Positions 47,501 through 54,943 of a DNA stretch of 64,000 bases are shown here, piece by piece. Below the pieces are notes generated by a model that searched no databases, was not told the DNA's origin, and was given only the letters and a program-made list of their open reading frames with translations. This stretch comes from Aurantiochytrium sp. KH105 (lineage: Eukaryota; Sar; Bigyra; Thraustochytrida; Thraustochytriidae). Both the position numbers and the translations under genes were made by a program. Within the stretch, counting starts at the first letter, position 1, and the number at the start of each line of letters is the position of its first letter. The DNA is taken from the NCBI GenBank assembly GCA_003116975.1, contig BGKB01000081.1, forward strand, positions 1-64,000, read 5' to 3'.

Positions 47501-49923
47501 GAAACATCAATGGGGCCAGATGAGGACGTCCCCGACGCCTTGTTGAGGCGGAGAATGTCACGTGGGGACATTACAGATGCGTTCGTGGGCGCAGAAGACT
47601 TGCCCAGCAATTCTTTGGCCTTGTCAGCACTGGATTTGCGTCGTGGCCTTATTGCGCCCGGTGCCGAATCTCCCGGCGCGCCGTTTCCACGCGAAGTAAG
47701 AGCGGGCTCCGTAGAACTTTGCCGCTTCATGAGGGCACTGCTCAGTGGTCCCTGGCCGCCTTCATGGTGGAAAGAGCGATAGGGAAGCAATGGCAGCGTA
47801 CGCAGCCGACGGTTCGAAACATCGAGCAAGCTGTATACGCAGCGACCCATGTACTCGGCATACTCGGGAAGGTCAAGGCGGCGGAGTACCCCGACAAAGC
47901 TTTCGGACGCAGGAACAAAGTCAAATGTCTCGTTATCTTTGCCGTTCTGAGTCCACGCGACCGCACTGTCGCCGGAGGCTCTGTCGGCGTCTGGAGACCC
48001 AAAGAGGACTTCGAGAACGCGAGGAGTTGCTTCCAGTCTTCTGCGAAACTTAGGATGAGCTGTGAGCATGAGAACAAAAGATATAATGCGAGACGCCTCG
48101 GGTCCGAGAGGGAGAACAATATTGGGGTCCGATAGACTGATCTTGGCAGCTCCGCTGTTGCTTATGAGCTGCGCAAACTTTTGCATCAGCGCTCGCAGCA
48201 AAGCCACAAGGGTGACGGAAGTGCTCGTCGTGAGATGGATAAAATCGAGATTGAGAAGAATGGCGCGGCCTGTGAATCCATCGTCGTCCTCGTGACCAGC
48301 CAAGAGAAGGTCCTGCAATGGGGCATCGTTGCCGCATATAATTTGCTCAACGAGATGGTCCGTGACAGAGAGCGGGCCAGCCAAATGCGACCCCCCAAGA
48401 TGCTCTACCTTGTCCTCGTCGTTCCCAAAGTCGAGCAGATCTCCCTGCGTATCGTCGTTGCCCTTTTGTGGGGAGCCTTTTTCATTGCAAATAGTATTCA
48501 TGGTCTCCATGATGCGCTGGAAGATCGGACGATCCATTCGCGACCCAAGTGCAGCATTGCCGCTCTGATACGCCTGTGAAATGACCATGCGGATTTGCAC
48601 GTCGTCGCGCGCAGAAATGCAAAGATTGTGCAAAAGCATCGAAGTCCAGCATGAGAGCTTGCGGGCGGCCTCAAACTTGCTTTCTGCGGCGACCTCGACG
48701 GTTGCGTTGCTCGACTTGCTCGCTGCCCCTCCTGCATTGGCAGGCGAGTTGGAGCGGGAGCTGTTGGCCTGATTTTGCGCGTTTGCCTGTCGACGAATAA
48801 GATTGTTAAAAAGCGAAGATCCTGCTGACACGGCATTCCGCGCCGTCGAGTTGAGTGCGTCCACCGTCACATCTGTGTCGCCTCCGAAGAGACCATTGCC
48901 GATACCCGTAAAGCTGCGCCGGCGCCCTTGGCGGGACGGAGAGGCCTCTGATGACCGAGGCGATAAGTCCTGGTCACCCGGGGTTTCCATTGCCTGTGCG
49001 CGCTCCTCGGCGTCCAGCTGCTCCGCAAGCCGCCGATCTGCGAGCTCTTGCTCGCTGAGGTCATTCTCAAAGCCGAGAGATGCATACAGATCGGTCTCCG
49101 AGGTTGTTGTGTCGTGCGCCGGGCTGTGTTGCTGGGAAGCATTCAGAAGCGCCGTGGTGGAGTTGTGAAGGACTTGCACGATATAGCCGAGGGACCCTTC
49201 ATAGGCCAGAATAGCCTTCGCGCCAGACGGCGCCGTGCTCACCATGCACAGCAGGCCATTTATAGCACCGTGCAGGGCCAAATCCTCCTTGTGCACATGA
49301 GCTGCGCACTGAAGGAGCTGTTCGACGCGGGGTTCCACTTCTTTTCGCACCTGCAGATTGAAGACGGACATGGTCGCGAGCACACGGGCAATGAGCAAGA
49401 GGGTTTGCTTGTCGTTGATTTTGTCCTTGTCGAGCATGTCGATCATGACAACATGCACGTTGGCCTCGGCAAGCATGCGCGTGCCTTGGTCTGAGGCGGC
49501 AACATTGAGCAGCACTCGAAGGCTCGAGTTGAGGAGAGCTAAGGTCCGAGTTTTCAGCTTCCAGTGGGCCACCATGGCATCGACGATGACGTGCACGCCG
49601 TGAGCGCGCAGCAACACGCAAAATGCGACCACATCGTCGTCGAGTCTAACATAAGGCCCGAGTTGCACGAGGATATCCAGACAAGTTCCGACAAGCTGCA
49701 CGCGTGGAACCTGGTCCTTTTCATGTCCGCGGACGTAGAACTGCCGTATGATGCCGATGATCGACGACACAACGCCCTTTTCCACGGCGAGTCTGCGGTT
49801 CTCCCCGAGAATCTCGCGGACAAGGTCCGTCACGAGCGTCTTGCATGCCTTGGCGCTATCCTGGCGCGCAGACTCTTCGAGATTGCTCAAGAGGTGGTCG
49901 ATCACCTCTTCGAATTTGACCAT
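44554..49923 (-). CDS. Giant protein with armadillo-like N-terminus and C-terminal VPS9 domain
   Basis: The protein is 1789 residues from the ATG at 49923 (MVKFEEVIDHLLSNLEE); an in-frame ATG at 49953 would add ten. The first 300 residues are Leu-rich helical repeats resembling armadillo/HEAT (VRLDDDVVAFCVLLRAHGVHV, SLRVLLNVAASDQGTRMLAEA). Helical segments continue to about 1050, interrupted by long Ser/Asn/Gly-rich linkers; the stretch to about 1560 is mostly disordered with a Gln run. At the C-terminus (about 1620-1760) KIVDHVRLCVERIVLAPVL, NADEFLPVVTFVIVQAQ and EAAYYLTTFEIALGALLG match the VPS9 Rab5-GEF fold, including the Asp and Tyr of the Rab-contacting motif. By layout it may act like other large VPS9 proteins (GAPVD1, alsin) at endosomes. 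No RasGAP or DH domain is seen. Confidence 0.85.
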   Translation of the reverse strand: MVKFEEVIDHLLSNLEESARQDSAKACKTLVTDLVREILGENRRLAVEKGVVSSIIGIIRQFYVRGHEKDQVPRVQLVGTCLDILVQLGPYVRLDDDVVAFCVLLRAHGVHVIVDAMVAHWKLKTRTLALLNSSLRVLLNVAASDQGTRMLAEANVHVVMIDMLDKDKINDKQTLLLIARVLATMSVFNLQVRKEVEPRVEQLLQCAAHVHKEDLALHGAINGLLCMVSTAPSGAKAILAYEGSLGYIVQVLHNSTTALLNASQQHSPAHDTTTSETDLYASLGFENDLSEQELADRRLAEQLDAEERAQAMETPGDQDLSPRSSEASPSRQGRRRSFTGIGNGLFGGDTDVTVDALNSTARNAVSAGSSLFNNLIRRQANAQNQANSSRSNSPANAGGAASKSSNATVEVAAESKFEAARKLSCWTSMLLHNLCISARDDVQIRMVISQAYQSGNAALGSRMDRPIFQRIMETMNTICNEKGSPQKGNDDTQGDLLDFGNDEDKVEHLGGSHLAGPLSVTDHLVEQIICGNDAPLQDLLLAGHEDDDGFTGRAILLNLDFIHLTTSTSVTLVALLRALMQKFAQLISNSGAAKISLSDPNIVLPLGPEASRIISFVLMLTAHPKFRRRLEATPRVLEVLFGSPDADRASGDSAVAWTQNGKDNETFDFVPASESFVGVLRRLDLPEYAEYMGRCVYSLLDVSNRRLRTLPLLPYRSFHHEGGQGPLSSALMKRQSSTEPALTSRGNGAPGDSAPGAIRPRRKSSADKAKELLGKSSAPTNASVMSPRDILRLNKASGTSSSGPIDVSGRNASQSGADGRLPRRQTMTGGQISRSWESQSSEQAPQRRMSNSYVPSHSNLILSPLLHAGSGSFQDEVEVDSPAAAARRKEAEVLLSEWHGHPGAVAVQISLRLERLYMATDPWNLVVLAKVPFTARQDACVAEKRFLLEFDKLVYFFKTQILRGETPSFRAQIVECIIDIASVAAGPSLRNASLVMACLEALGSRPIRRLELTWRNVAGDRWQAFDDLKRITGIGELLTKPNASTLDSPRPSVQARRGAKKHSRANSLGLDTPLGISGSKASNGDALDPVKNTAASASDEDGGTKSLGQSENGAAESETETETESDWLRADDEARAVPLGLDPTEFLGSARIPYLHGVIFSLQALEVAEQQQQQQEAEAATRASSSPGAAGESQASIVQSPQVSNKTQNESENHDEDLLAAVTSSPPKLLSMQVRSSSTGTGSAKASSSTSEFDPLGIFASTDDASGDDQAQGASNGNTLRNSDSALPLAASSKADFEFGLDTPFPMEEEQEEQKKAEQARAAEAARIDLRTVQAQYEVLAKWITTVRGNGDWCQRMYTHEPDVALQIMLQSLASRPAKQEESQLEEVSLRCEPPWSLDQMLLESLYAIEGWIESLFESESEEEGRVIRAFRARLRKKETSNSGAQNNGGGSGTGAATTASSGSSPSLLVSGNGGGGTPNGASAAANAGQTTAASRLRLLAENAGAQIIRSSGDIVNSLGRGGAAGGDGNLSPTRNGESGGAASSSQQQRSYVQAASRSQLPSVPAPATGKLINSLVKKISGARKERLFEESGSRSAEHWDKIVDHVRLCVERIVLAPVLSRLLLGALREHSAQECALQERVLILRSLSADRLRSLLGLPDRKGLGQATWGGAIATLKSFDDVDMPSLKLRILLRLKDEIYAESGRLGVMDMNADEFLPVVTFVIVQAQLQHAYATTMLLRDLLNDELVSGEAAYYLTTFEIALGALLGMDLPEDVLVPDILSKNLASS

Positions 49924-50478
49924 GGTCGCGCGACAAAGCGAGCAATGAAGCAAGCAAGCGAGTCAGAACGCGGGAAGGCGGTAGGAAGAGAGAGATCGGC
50001 GCGCGGGGACGCTTTTCGCTCTTGCTCCGCCTGTCGCCTCCCTCGCCTGCGTGGTCGGCGAGTGACAGGAAAAGGACCCTCGCGAGTCGCAGGCTCACGA
50101 GGCCGGCGATCCGGGACCTTGGCGCGCACGACAGCTCGCCGGATCAGGCCGCCCGCCCTCGCGAGCAGGCCTGCCCTCGAGTCTCCCGCCCGGCGTCGAG
50201 CGGAGGAGAGCCCGCCCTCGGCGCGGCGCGGCGGGGCTCAGGTTTGGTGCTTGTAGTATCTATTCTGTTCTGCCAAGCGATGCCAAGCTCTATTCGTCCC
50301 TTCTTTGCTGAGGCAAAAGCAGAACGACGACGCTCGCGCCGCGGGCGCCTCGCTGCGACCCCGCGCGCTCTTCTTCGCGCGTCGCCGAGCTCGTCTCCGT
50401 CGCTCTTCTTCTCGCACGCAAGCAAGCAAGCAGGCAGGCAGGCAAGCCGGGAAGCGAGCGAGCGAGCGAGCGAGCGAA
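49924..50478. other. Divergent region between the large VPS9 gene and SPF30
   Basis: GC-rich, with GCAAG/GCAGG units (about 50420-50450) and a GAGC tetramer run (about 50455-50477) ending at the SPF30 start codon. No gene is supported, although the SPF30 frame is open back to 50305. Confidence 0.55.
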
Positions 50479-51642
50479 ATGGACGTCGATGGGCTTCGCA
50501 AGCAGCTCGTGGACGTGGAGAAGCTGCTGGAGAGCGACCCGGCCAATGAGGCGTACGAGGAGCTGCGCAACAGCCTGACCGAGGCGCTGGCTCTCGCAGA
50601 CTCGGACTCGGACTCGGACTCGGACTCGGACGCAGAGTCCGAAGCGGAGGCGCAGGTGGAGGCGACCAACGCCGCAGCAAAGCAAACCTCAACTCACGAA
50701 ACACTCGACGAGAACGAAAAGGATGACGCAAAGGCACCGGCCCAAGAGCACCTTAATGTGGCGCGTTCAAACTCCAAGGCACAGGACAACGAAGCAACAG
50801 CGATGGCTCGAACAGACAATGTCACAGAACCCCAAGATGATAAGAAAACCTCTCCACAGGAATTCACGCTGCCAGACTCCATGCGACAAAAGAGGCAAGA
50901 CCTTGAGAAAATTGTGCTTGGGAGCGTGTGCGAGGCCTTCGACAAGGTCACTGGCGTGTGGAACAGCGCAATTCTCGAACAGTATACCAATGTAGAACAG
51001 GGCACGTGCCAAGTGCGTTTTCTCTACAAGAAAGATGACTTGTGCGCTGTTGATCCAGAGGGTGTGCGTCCCATCAAAGCAAAGACAAGCTTTGACAAAA
51101 TGTCTGTGCAAATCGGTCAGCCCTGCGAAGCACGCTTTTCCGGTGACGGAAAGCGCTATGCAGCCACCGTTTTGCGCTTGACACCACACGGGTGTGTCGT
51201 TCGTTTCAAGCGGTACAACAACGAGGAAGAGGTCGCATATCAGCATTTGCGGCTTTTGTCGCCCGAAGAGGTAGCTCAGCCCACCTCGGACCGCCAGGCG
51301 ATCGCGGCAGCAATGTCGGGAATTGCGCCAGCCTCCGCAACGAGTAGCCAGGCCTCCTCGACTGATCTTTCCGCCGGGGGAGGCGGTACGAGTGGCTCAA
51401 ATACAAACGAGGCGGCAGACAGTGCATCAGGGATGCGTTTGAGCCAAGATATTGCGAGCATACCTGAGCACCTGCGTGTGAAAGAAGGTGACTCGGAAAA
51501 GGTAAAGGAGCGAAAGCGCAAGGCCTTACGTCTGCTGAAGAAGCAGACCAAGGCGGCCAAGAGGGATTTGGCTCTCGAGCAAAAGAAACAGGGCTGGAAA
51601 GCTTTCCAGGCCAAGTCAAAACTGAAAAAGAGAAAACGATAA
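50479..51642 (+). CDS. SPF30/SMNDC1-like Tudor splicing factor
   Basis: The protein is 387 residues. I chose the ATG at 50479 because MDVDGLRKQLVDVEKLLESDPANEAY matches the N-terminal helix of SPF30. An Asp-Ser repeat (encoded by a GACTCG hexamer run near 50601-50633) follows. A Tudor domain lies at about residues 212-262 (IGQPCEARFSGDGKRYAATV, then VVRFKRYNNEEEV), with a preceding beta-rich segment that may be a second, degenerate Tudor. The C-terminal basic helix (LEQKKQGWKAFQAKSK) matches the SPF30 end, LEQ...KWQQF. SPF30 bridges U2 snRNP and the U4/U6-U5 tri-snRNP by binding dimethyl-arginine on Sm proteins. That the genome keeps it implies introns occur, even though genes here look intronless. 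Confidence 0.88.
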   Translation: MDVDGLRKQLVDVEKLLESDPANEAYEELRNSLTEALALADSDSDSDSDSDAESEAEAQVEATNAAAKQTSTHETLDENEKDDAKAPAQEHLNVARSNSKAQDNEATAMARTDNVTEPQDDKKTSPQEFTLPDSMRQKRQDLEKIVLGSVCEAFDKVTGVWNSAILEQYTNVEQGTCQVRFLYKKDDLCAVDPEGVRPIKAKTSFDKMSVQIGQPCEARFSGDGKRYAATVLRLTPHGCVVRFKRYNNEEEVAYQHLRLLSPEEVAQPTSDRQAIAAAMSGIAPASATSSQASSTDLSAGGGGTSGSNTNEAADSASGMRLSQDIASIPEHLRVKEGDSEKVKERKRKALRLLKKQTKAAKRDLALEQKKQGWKAFQAKSKLKKRKR

Positions 51643-52053
51643 GTCTTACGTTAAGAAAAAAATAAGGCAAAATAGTATGATAGATCCAGCCTACTTTGAC
51701 TCTATCTTCTACCGCGTACGTTGACATGAATTGAATCAACTTGACTTGTCTATTTTAATTGGAAACTTAAAAAAGATTTGACTTTACGAGACCTGAATCA
51801 AGTCTGACTTGATTCAACAGGATGAGCACATTCTGCAATTTTTTTTCAAATAACTCGCACTGTTCCAGCTGAAGTTGTCTTAGAGCACCAAATCTATTGT
51901 CGTTTTGGATGCCTACGTCCGATCTTTCTCGCCTTCATTGCAGGAACTTATTGGTCTGTGCGATCCAGAAAAGCTGATTGTTGGTGTCATTGCAAGCAAA
52001 GCATTTGCGGACTTGCAAAACACTGTCGACATACTTTTCGAGTCAATGTATTA
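51643..52053. other. AT-rich convergent spacer
   Basis: The most AT-rich non-island stretch in the window, with TTGAATCAA/TTGACTTGATTC-type short repeats (about 51730-51820). No gene is seen; it holds the 3' flanks of SPF30 and the METTL6-like gene. Confidence 0.55.
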
Positions 52054-53037
52054 TCATTTGTCACATGGAGATGGAGACGAAACGTCGCTGGGGGCAGCGC
52101 GTTGAAATACGGCATTAAGAAAGACGCGATCGATGTTTTGACCCGTCTTTCGATTCACATTGCGCACAGTTACATATTTGCACTCAACACGGTGCATGGA
52201 GACTTCAGGGCCTAATGAAGCGAAGAGAGCCTCCAGATACTCTACAGAAAAGAAATAGCACTGTACACCATCTTGCTTGATGTACCAGTTTTCGCCAAGG
52301 CGCGTCTTGCACCGTGTCTGGACCATGTCAAAGAGACCGTAGTCGCGAAAGCACATGAGGCCGCCTGGCCGAAGAGCTGTTGCAAGAGCGCGAAGCACCC
52401 GACAATGGTGCGTTGGCGAGATAGCGGAGAGCGTAAACACCAAAAGACCAAAGTCGAGCGAACCGGGCGCCATAGGCAGCGGATCTCTGACGATGTCGCA
52501 GACGCCTGCAGTGAGTCTGTCGGGCCCCAGACCAGCGGCAGCAGCACCCCGTTGCAGCGCCTCAATAGCAGACGGCGACACGTCCACGGTTTGAGCGACC
52601 AGTTGCGGGATCTCCTTTAAGAGAGGGAGCACGGCAGCGCCTGTTCCGCATCCCAGTTCTCCCAAGGTCGCCGTTGGGCGGTCCTCATCACTTCCTGCTT
52701 TTGCGAGCGCTGGGAATGCTTTCGCCAGATAAGATCTCGACTTGAAAAACTTGTTCGCGTGTGCCGCGTAAAAGCTCTCCCAGCTTTCTGCAAGTTTCCC
52801 CTCATCGGTGCGCAGGGCGACGTCCTGCTCGTCGAGCACGGGCGGCGCCTCGTCGCCACTGCATTTTTCCCTCCGCGCCGCTGCGACGTCTTCCCACGCG
52901 AAATCTGCGTCAAAGTACTCCACGCGTCGCGCGCTAGCGTCTCCCGCGGCCGTCTCCTCCGTTCCAGGGTTCTGCTCGCGCGCCGCGGCGGTCTCCATCG
53001 CCGCGGCCGGTCGATCGATCGAGATCGAGGAGTCCAT
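52054..53037 (-). CDS. METTL6/METTL2/METTL8-family tRNA m3C32 methyltransferase
   Basis: The protein is 327 residues from the ATG at 53037; an ATG at 53118 would add 27 Arg/Ser-rich residues that could serve as a mitochondrial presequence, and one at 52998 would shorten it. Family signatures are AESWESFYAAHANKFFKSRSYLAKAFP, the SAM-binding motif I ELGCGTG (about 127-133), TVDVSPSAI, DFGLLVFTLSAI and RDYGLFDMVQTRCKTRLGEN followed by YIKQDGVQCYFFSVEYL. That last block is diagnostic of the Trm140/METTL2/6/8 group, which makes 3-methylcytidine at position 32 of tRNA-Thr, -Ser or -Arg. The FDADFAWED motif near residue 42 matches the N-terminal tRNA-recognition segment. Which tRNA it serves cannot be told. 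Confidence 0.92.
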   Translation of the reverse strand: MDSSISIDRPAAAMETAAAREQNPGTEETAAGDASARRVEYFDADFAWEDVAAARREKCSGDEAPPVLDEQDVALRTDEGKLAESWESFYAAHANKFFKSRSYLAKAFPALAKAGSDEDRPTATLGELGCGTGAAVLPLLKEIPQLVAQTVDVSPSAIEALQRGAAAAGLGPDRLTAGVCDIVRDPLPMAPGSLDFGLLVFTLSAISPTHHCRVLRALATALRPGGLMCFRDYGLFDMVQTRCKTRLGENWYIKQDGVQCYFFSVEYLEALFASLGPEVSMHRVECKYVTVRNVNRKTGQNIDRVFLNAVFQRAAPSDVSSPSPCDK

Positions 53038-54133
53038 CAATCTCTCCAGCGACGATCGCCTCCCATTTCGTCCCGCGGACCGGGCGCAGAACCGACGCGG
53101 AACCGCGAGTCTGTGCACGTGGTGTGCACGTCGCGGGGCAAGTTTTTAACGCCGCGTAACGCATTCCTCGCTCGACCGCCATCGCGCAGCACGGACCTTG
53201 TGTCGGTACGTCGAGCGAGCGAGCGAGCAAGACTTTTGGCGCACCAGCGTGCATCGAAGAGCAAGCGGGAGCCAGCGCTCGCTCGCTCGCTCGCTCGCTC
53301 GCTCTCCTCGAGAAGCATCAGCAACTTGCGCTTGGCAGCTCGTTCTCGCCAGCGCTAGCCTCGCCGCCGGTGCTGCTACTGCCGGGGCTGCTGCCGCCGT
53401 TGCCGTCGCCATCGCGCAGGGGCGACGCGAAGAGGGGGGAGGGAGAAGACTCGTCGAGGACGCCGCGCGAACGTCCGCTGCCGCGCCCCGAGCCGGCCTG
53501 CGCAGCGCGAGAAGCAGGGGCGGATTCCCCACGAAAAAAGAATCATTTGCGCGTGGGGAGGCGGTCAGTCGCACTGGGGTCACCACGTCCATCAGGCCGG
53601 CCACTGACGCGAACTCTTTCCGCATTGTACGGCCCGAGGCGAGCTAGGTGCATCGTACGGTAGAAGACGTGCTCCCTCTGACATTGTGACTGAGGGTGTC
53701 AGAACGAGCGTTCGAAGATCCTCGGTGCGTCGAGCCTGGGGAAGAAATAGAGGGCGGGGAACAATCTGCCACCGAACAACGCTATTTCTCAGGACATTTG
53801 CGAGGTCCGCGCATCCGTCCCTTGCGAAGCTGGGCATCGGAGCAAGCTCTGTCAGCGCGGAGGGGACAGTCAATCCGCCTCTGGTACAGCCGCGGAGGCT
53901 CTTTCGAAGAAAAGGTTCGGCTTTTAGCAGTCGAGGTCTTGAGCACCCGTCCCCAGACATCCGAGTATCGATCTTTTTCCCGGAAACGAAGCGGCGCGCA
54001 AATTGAATTTAAAACCAAATCATAAACACCTCGTGGCCATCTCCTCCACGGGCTTCCTTTTGAGGCCTGCGCCCATTCTGTACTCTTTTCCACTTCAAAG
54101 CGTGCAGTATTTGGCCTACGTTCATTGTGAATC
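53038..54133. other. Divergent region between the METTL6-like and BART genes
   Basis: It contains (GAGC)n at 53211-53228 and (GCTC)n at about 53275-53304, which are complementary and could fold into one long hairpin. The rest is GC-rich to 53650 and AT-richer after. Open frames here are Arg/Ala/Ser-rich and overlap on both strands; none is supported. Confidence 0.55.
53211..53304. repeat. Inverted pair of GAGC/GCTC microsatellites
   Basis: About four GAGC units (53211-53228) and about seven GCTC units (53275-53304) are reverse complements separated by about 46 bases, so a perfect 16-base or longer stem is possible. Confidence 0.85.
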
Positions 54134-54601
54134 ATGGCTCGTAAAAAGTCAAAGAGCAATGAGGTTCCCAAGGAAGAGGCCATTATCATTTCTGTAGCGC
54201 AGCTCCTCGTGTCAAAGGAGTTTCGAGAGGGCGTTTTTAGCTTCATGGAAGACCACGCAGCATCATTTGCGACCGATAACCCCGGGGAGGCCAAAGCGAA
54301 GGCGTGCGATTTCGAGCATCCCCTGGAATATAACGAGATTCATGCCGAGTTTTCCAAGACCTTTGAGGACCGCATTGAGAACCACGTCAAGGAGCAAGGT
54401 TCCAGTCGCGCAGAGATGTACGACTACCTTCGACGTCAAGAAGAGGCCAAGGTTGCGGACACCGGTGCTAGCGCTCTTGTCCAGACACTCTTGACGGTCT
54501 TCGAGTACGAGACGTTCGTTGAGGTCATGCGAGACACCGAGCGGCGCAAGTATCTGGAGCACATTACTCGATCGTGGGCGTCTACTCTGCAATCCGCATG
54601 A
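54134..54601 (+). CDS. BART-domain protein, ARL2-binding-protein-like
   Basis: The protein is 155 residues, close to human ARL2BP (163). The BART domain fills nearly all of it: FREGVFSFMEDHAASF, then FEHPLEYNEIHAEFSKTFEDRIENHV, then ALVQTLLTVFEYETFVEVMRD match the ARL2BP helices (ExxKLxYTxIFxEYxxLVE and LLTFTDFxxFKEMFLD). BART proteins bind GTP-loaded ARL2/ARL3 and act in ciliary, microtubule and mitochondrial functions. The basic N-terminus (MARKKSKSN) is short. The first ATG is used. Confidence 0.85.
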   Translation: MARKKSKSNEVPKEEAIIISVAQLLVSKEFREGVFSFMEDHAASFATDNPGEAKAKACDFEHPLEYNEIHAEFSKTFEDRIENHVKEQGSSRAEMYDYLRRQEEAKVADTGASALVQTLLTVFEYETFVEVMRDTERRKYLEHITRSWASTLQSA

Positions 54602-54943
54602 ATTGAATTGCCCTCAGTCTCGCTTTCTTTCCTTTTTCAGCGGCAGCTACACGCTTTTGTACACATCGACTGACACATCATCGACTGACACATCAACAGA
54701 CATCTTCACTTCTTTCTTGTTTTTCTTTTGGGGGTCCAACTTTCCCAGCTGTATTTGCAATTGAGTGAACAACAACTTGCCTTGGCAGCTACATGCGCAC
54801 TTCCGCATGGACACATTCAAAATGTATGGCCATGGACACCTCCAAAATGTATGGCTTGGAGACACAAAAAAAGAAAAGGATATTAAGCTGATACAGAAAG
54901 ACAACAAAACGCTTGAGGCTCGGACGACCCCAATGGGAAGAAA
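54602..54943. other. Convergent 3' spacer with two short tandem repeats
   Basis: It holds a 15-base-period repeat CGACTGACACATCAT (about 54667-54695) and a 25-base-period repeat (54806-54830 and 54831-54855, CATGGACAC...AAAATGTATGGC). No gene is seen. Confidence 0.7.
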
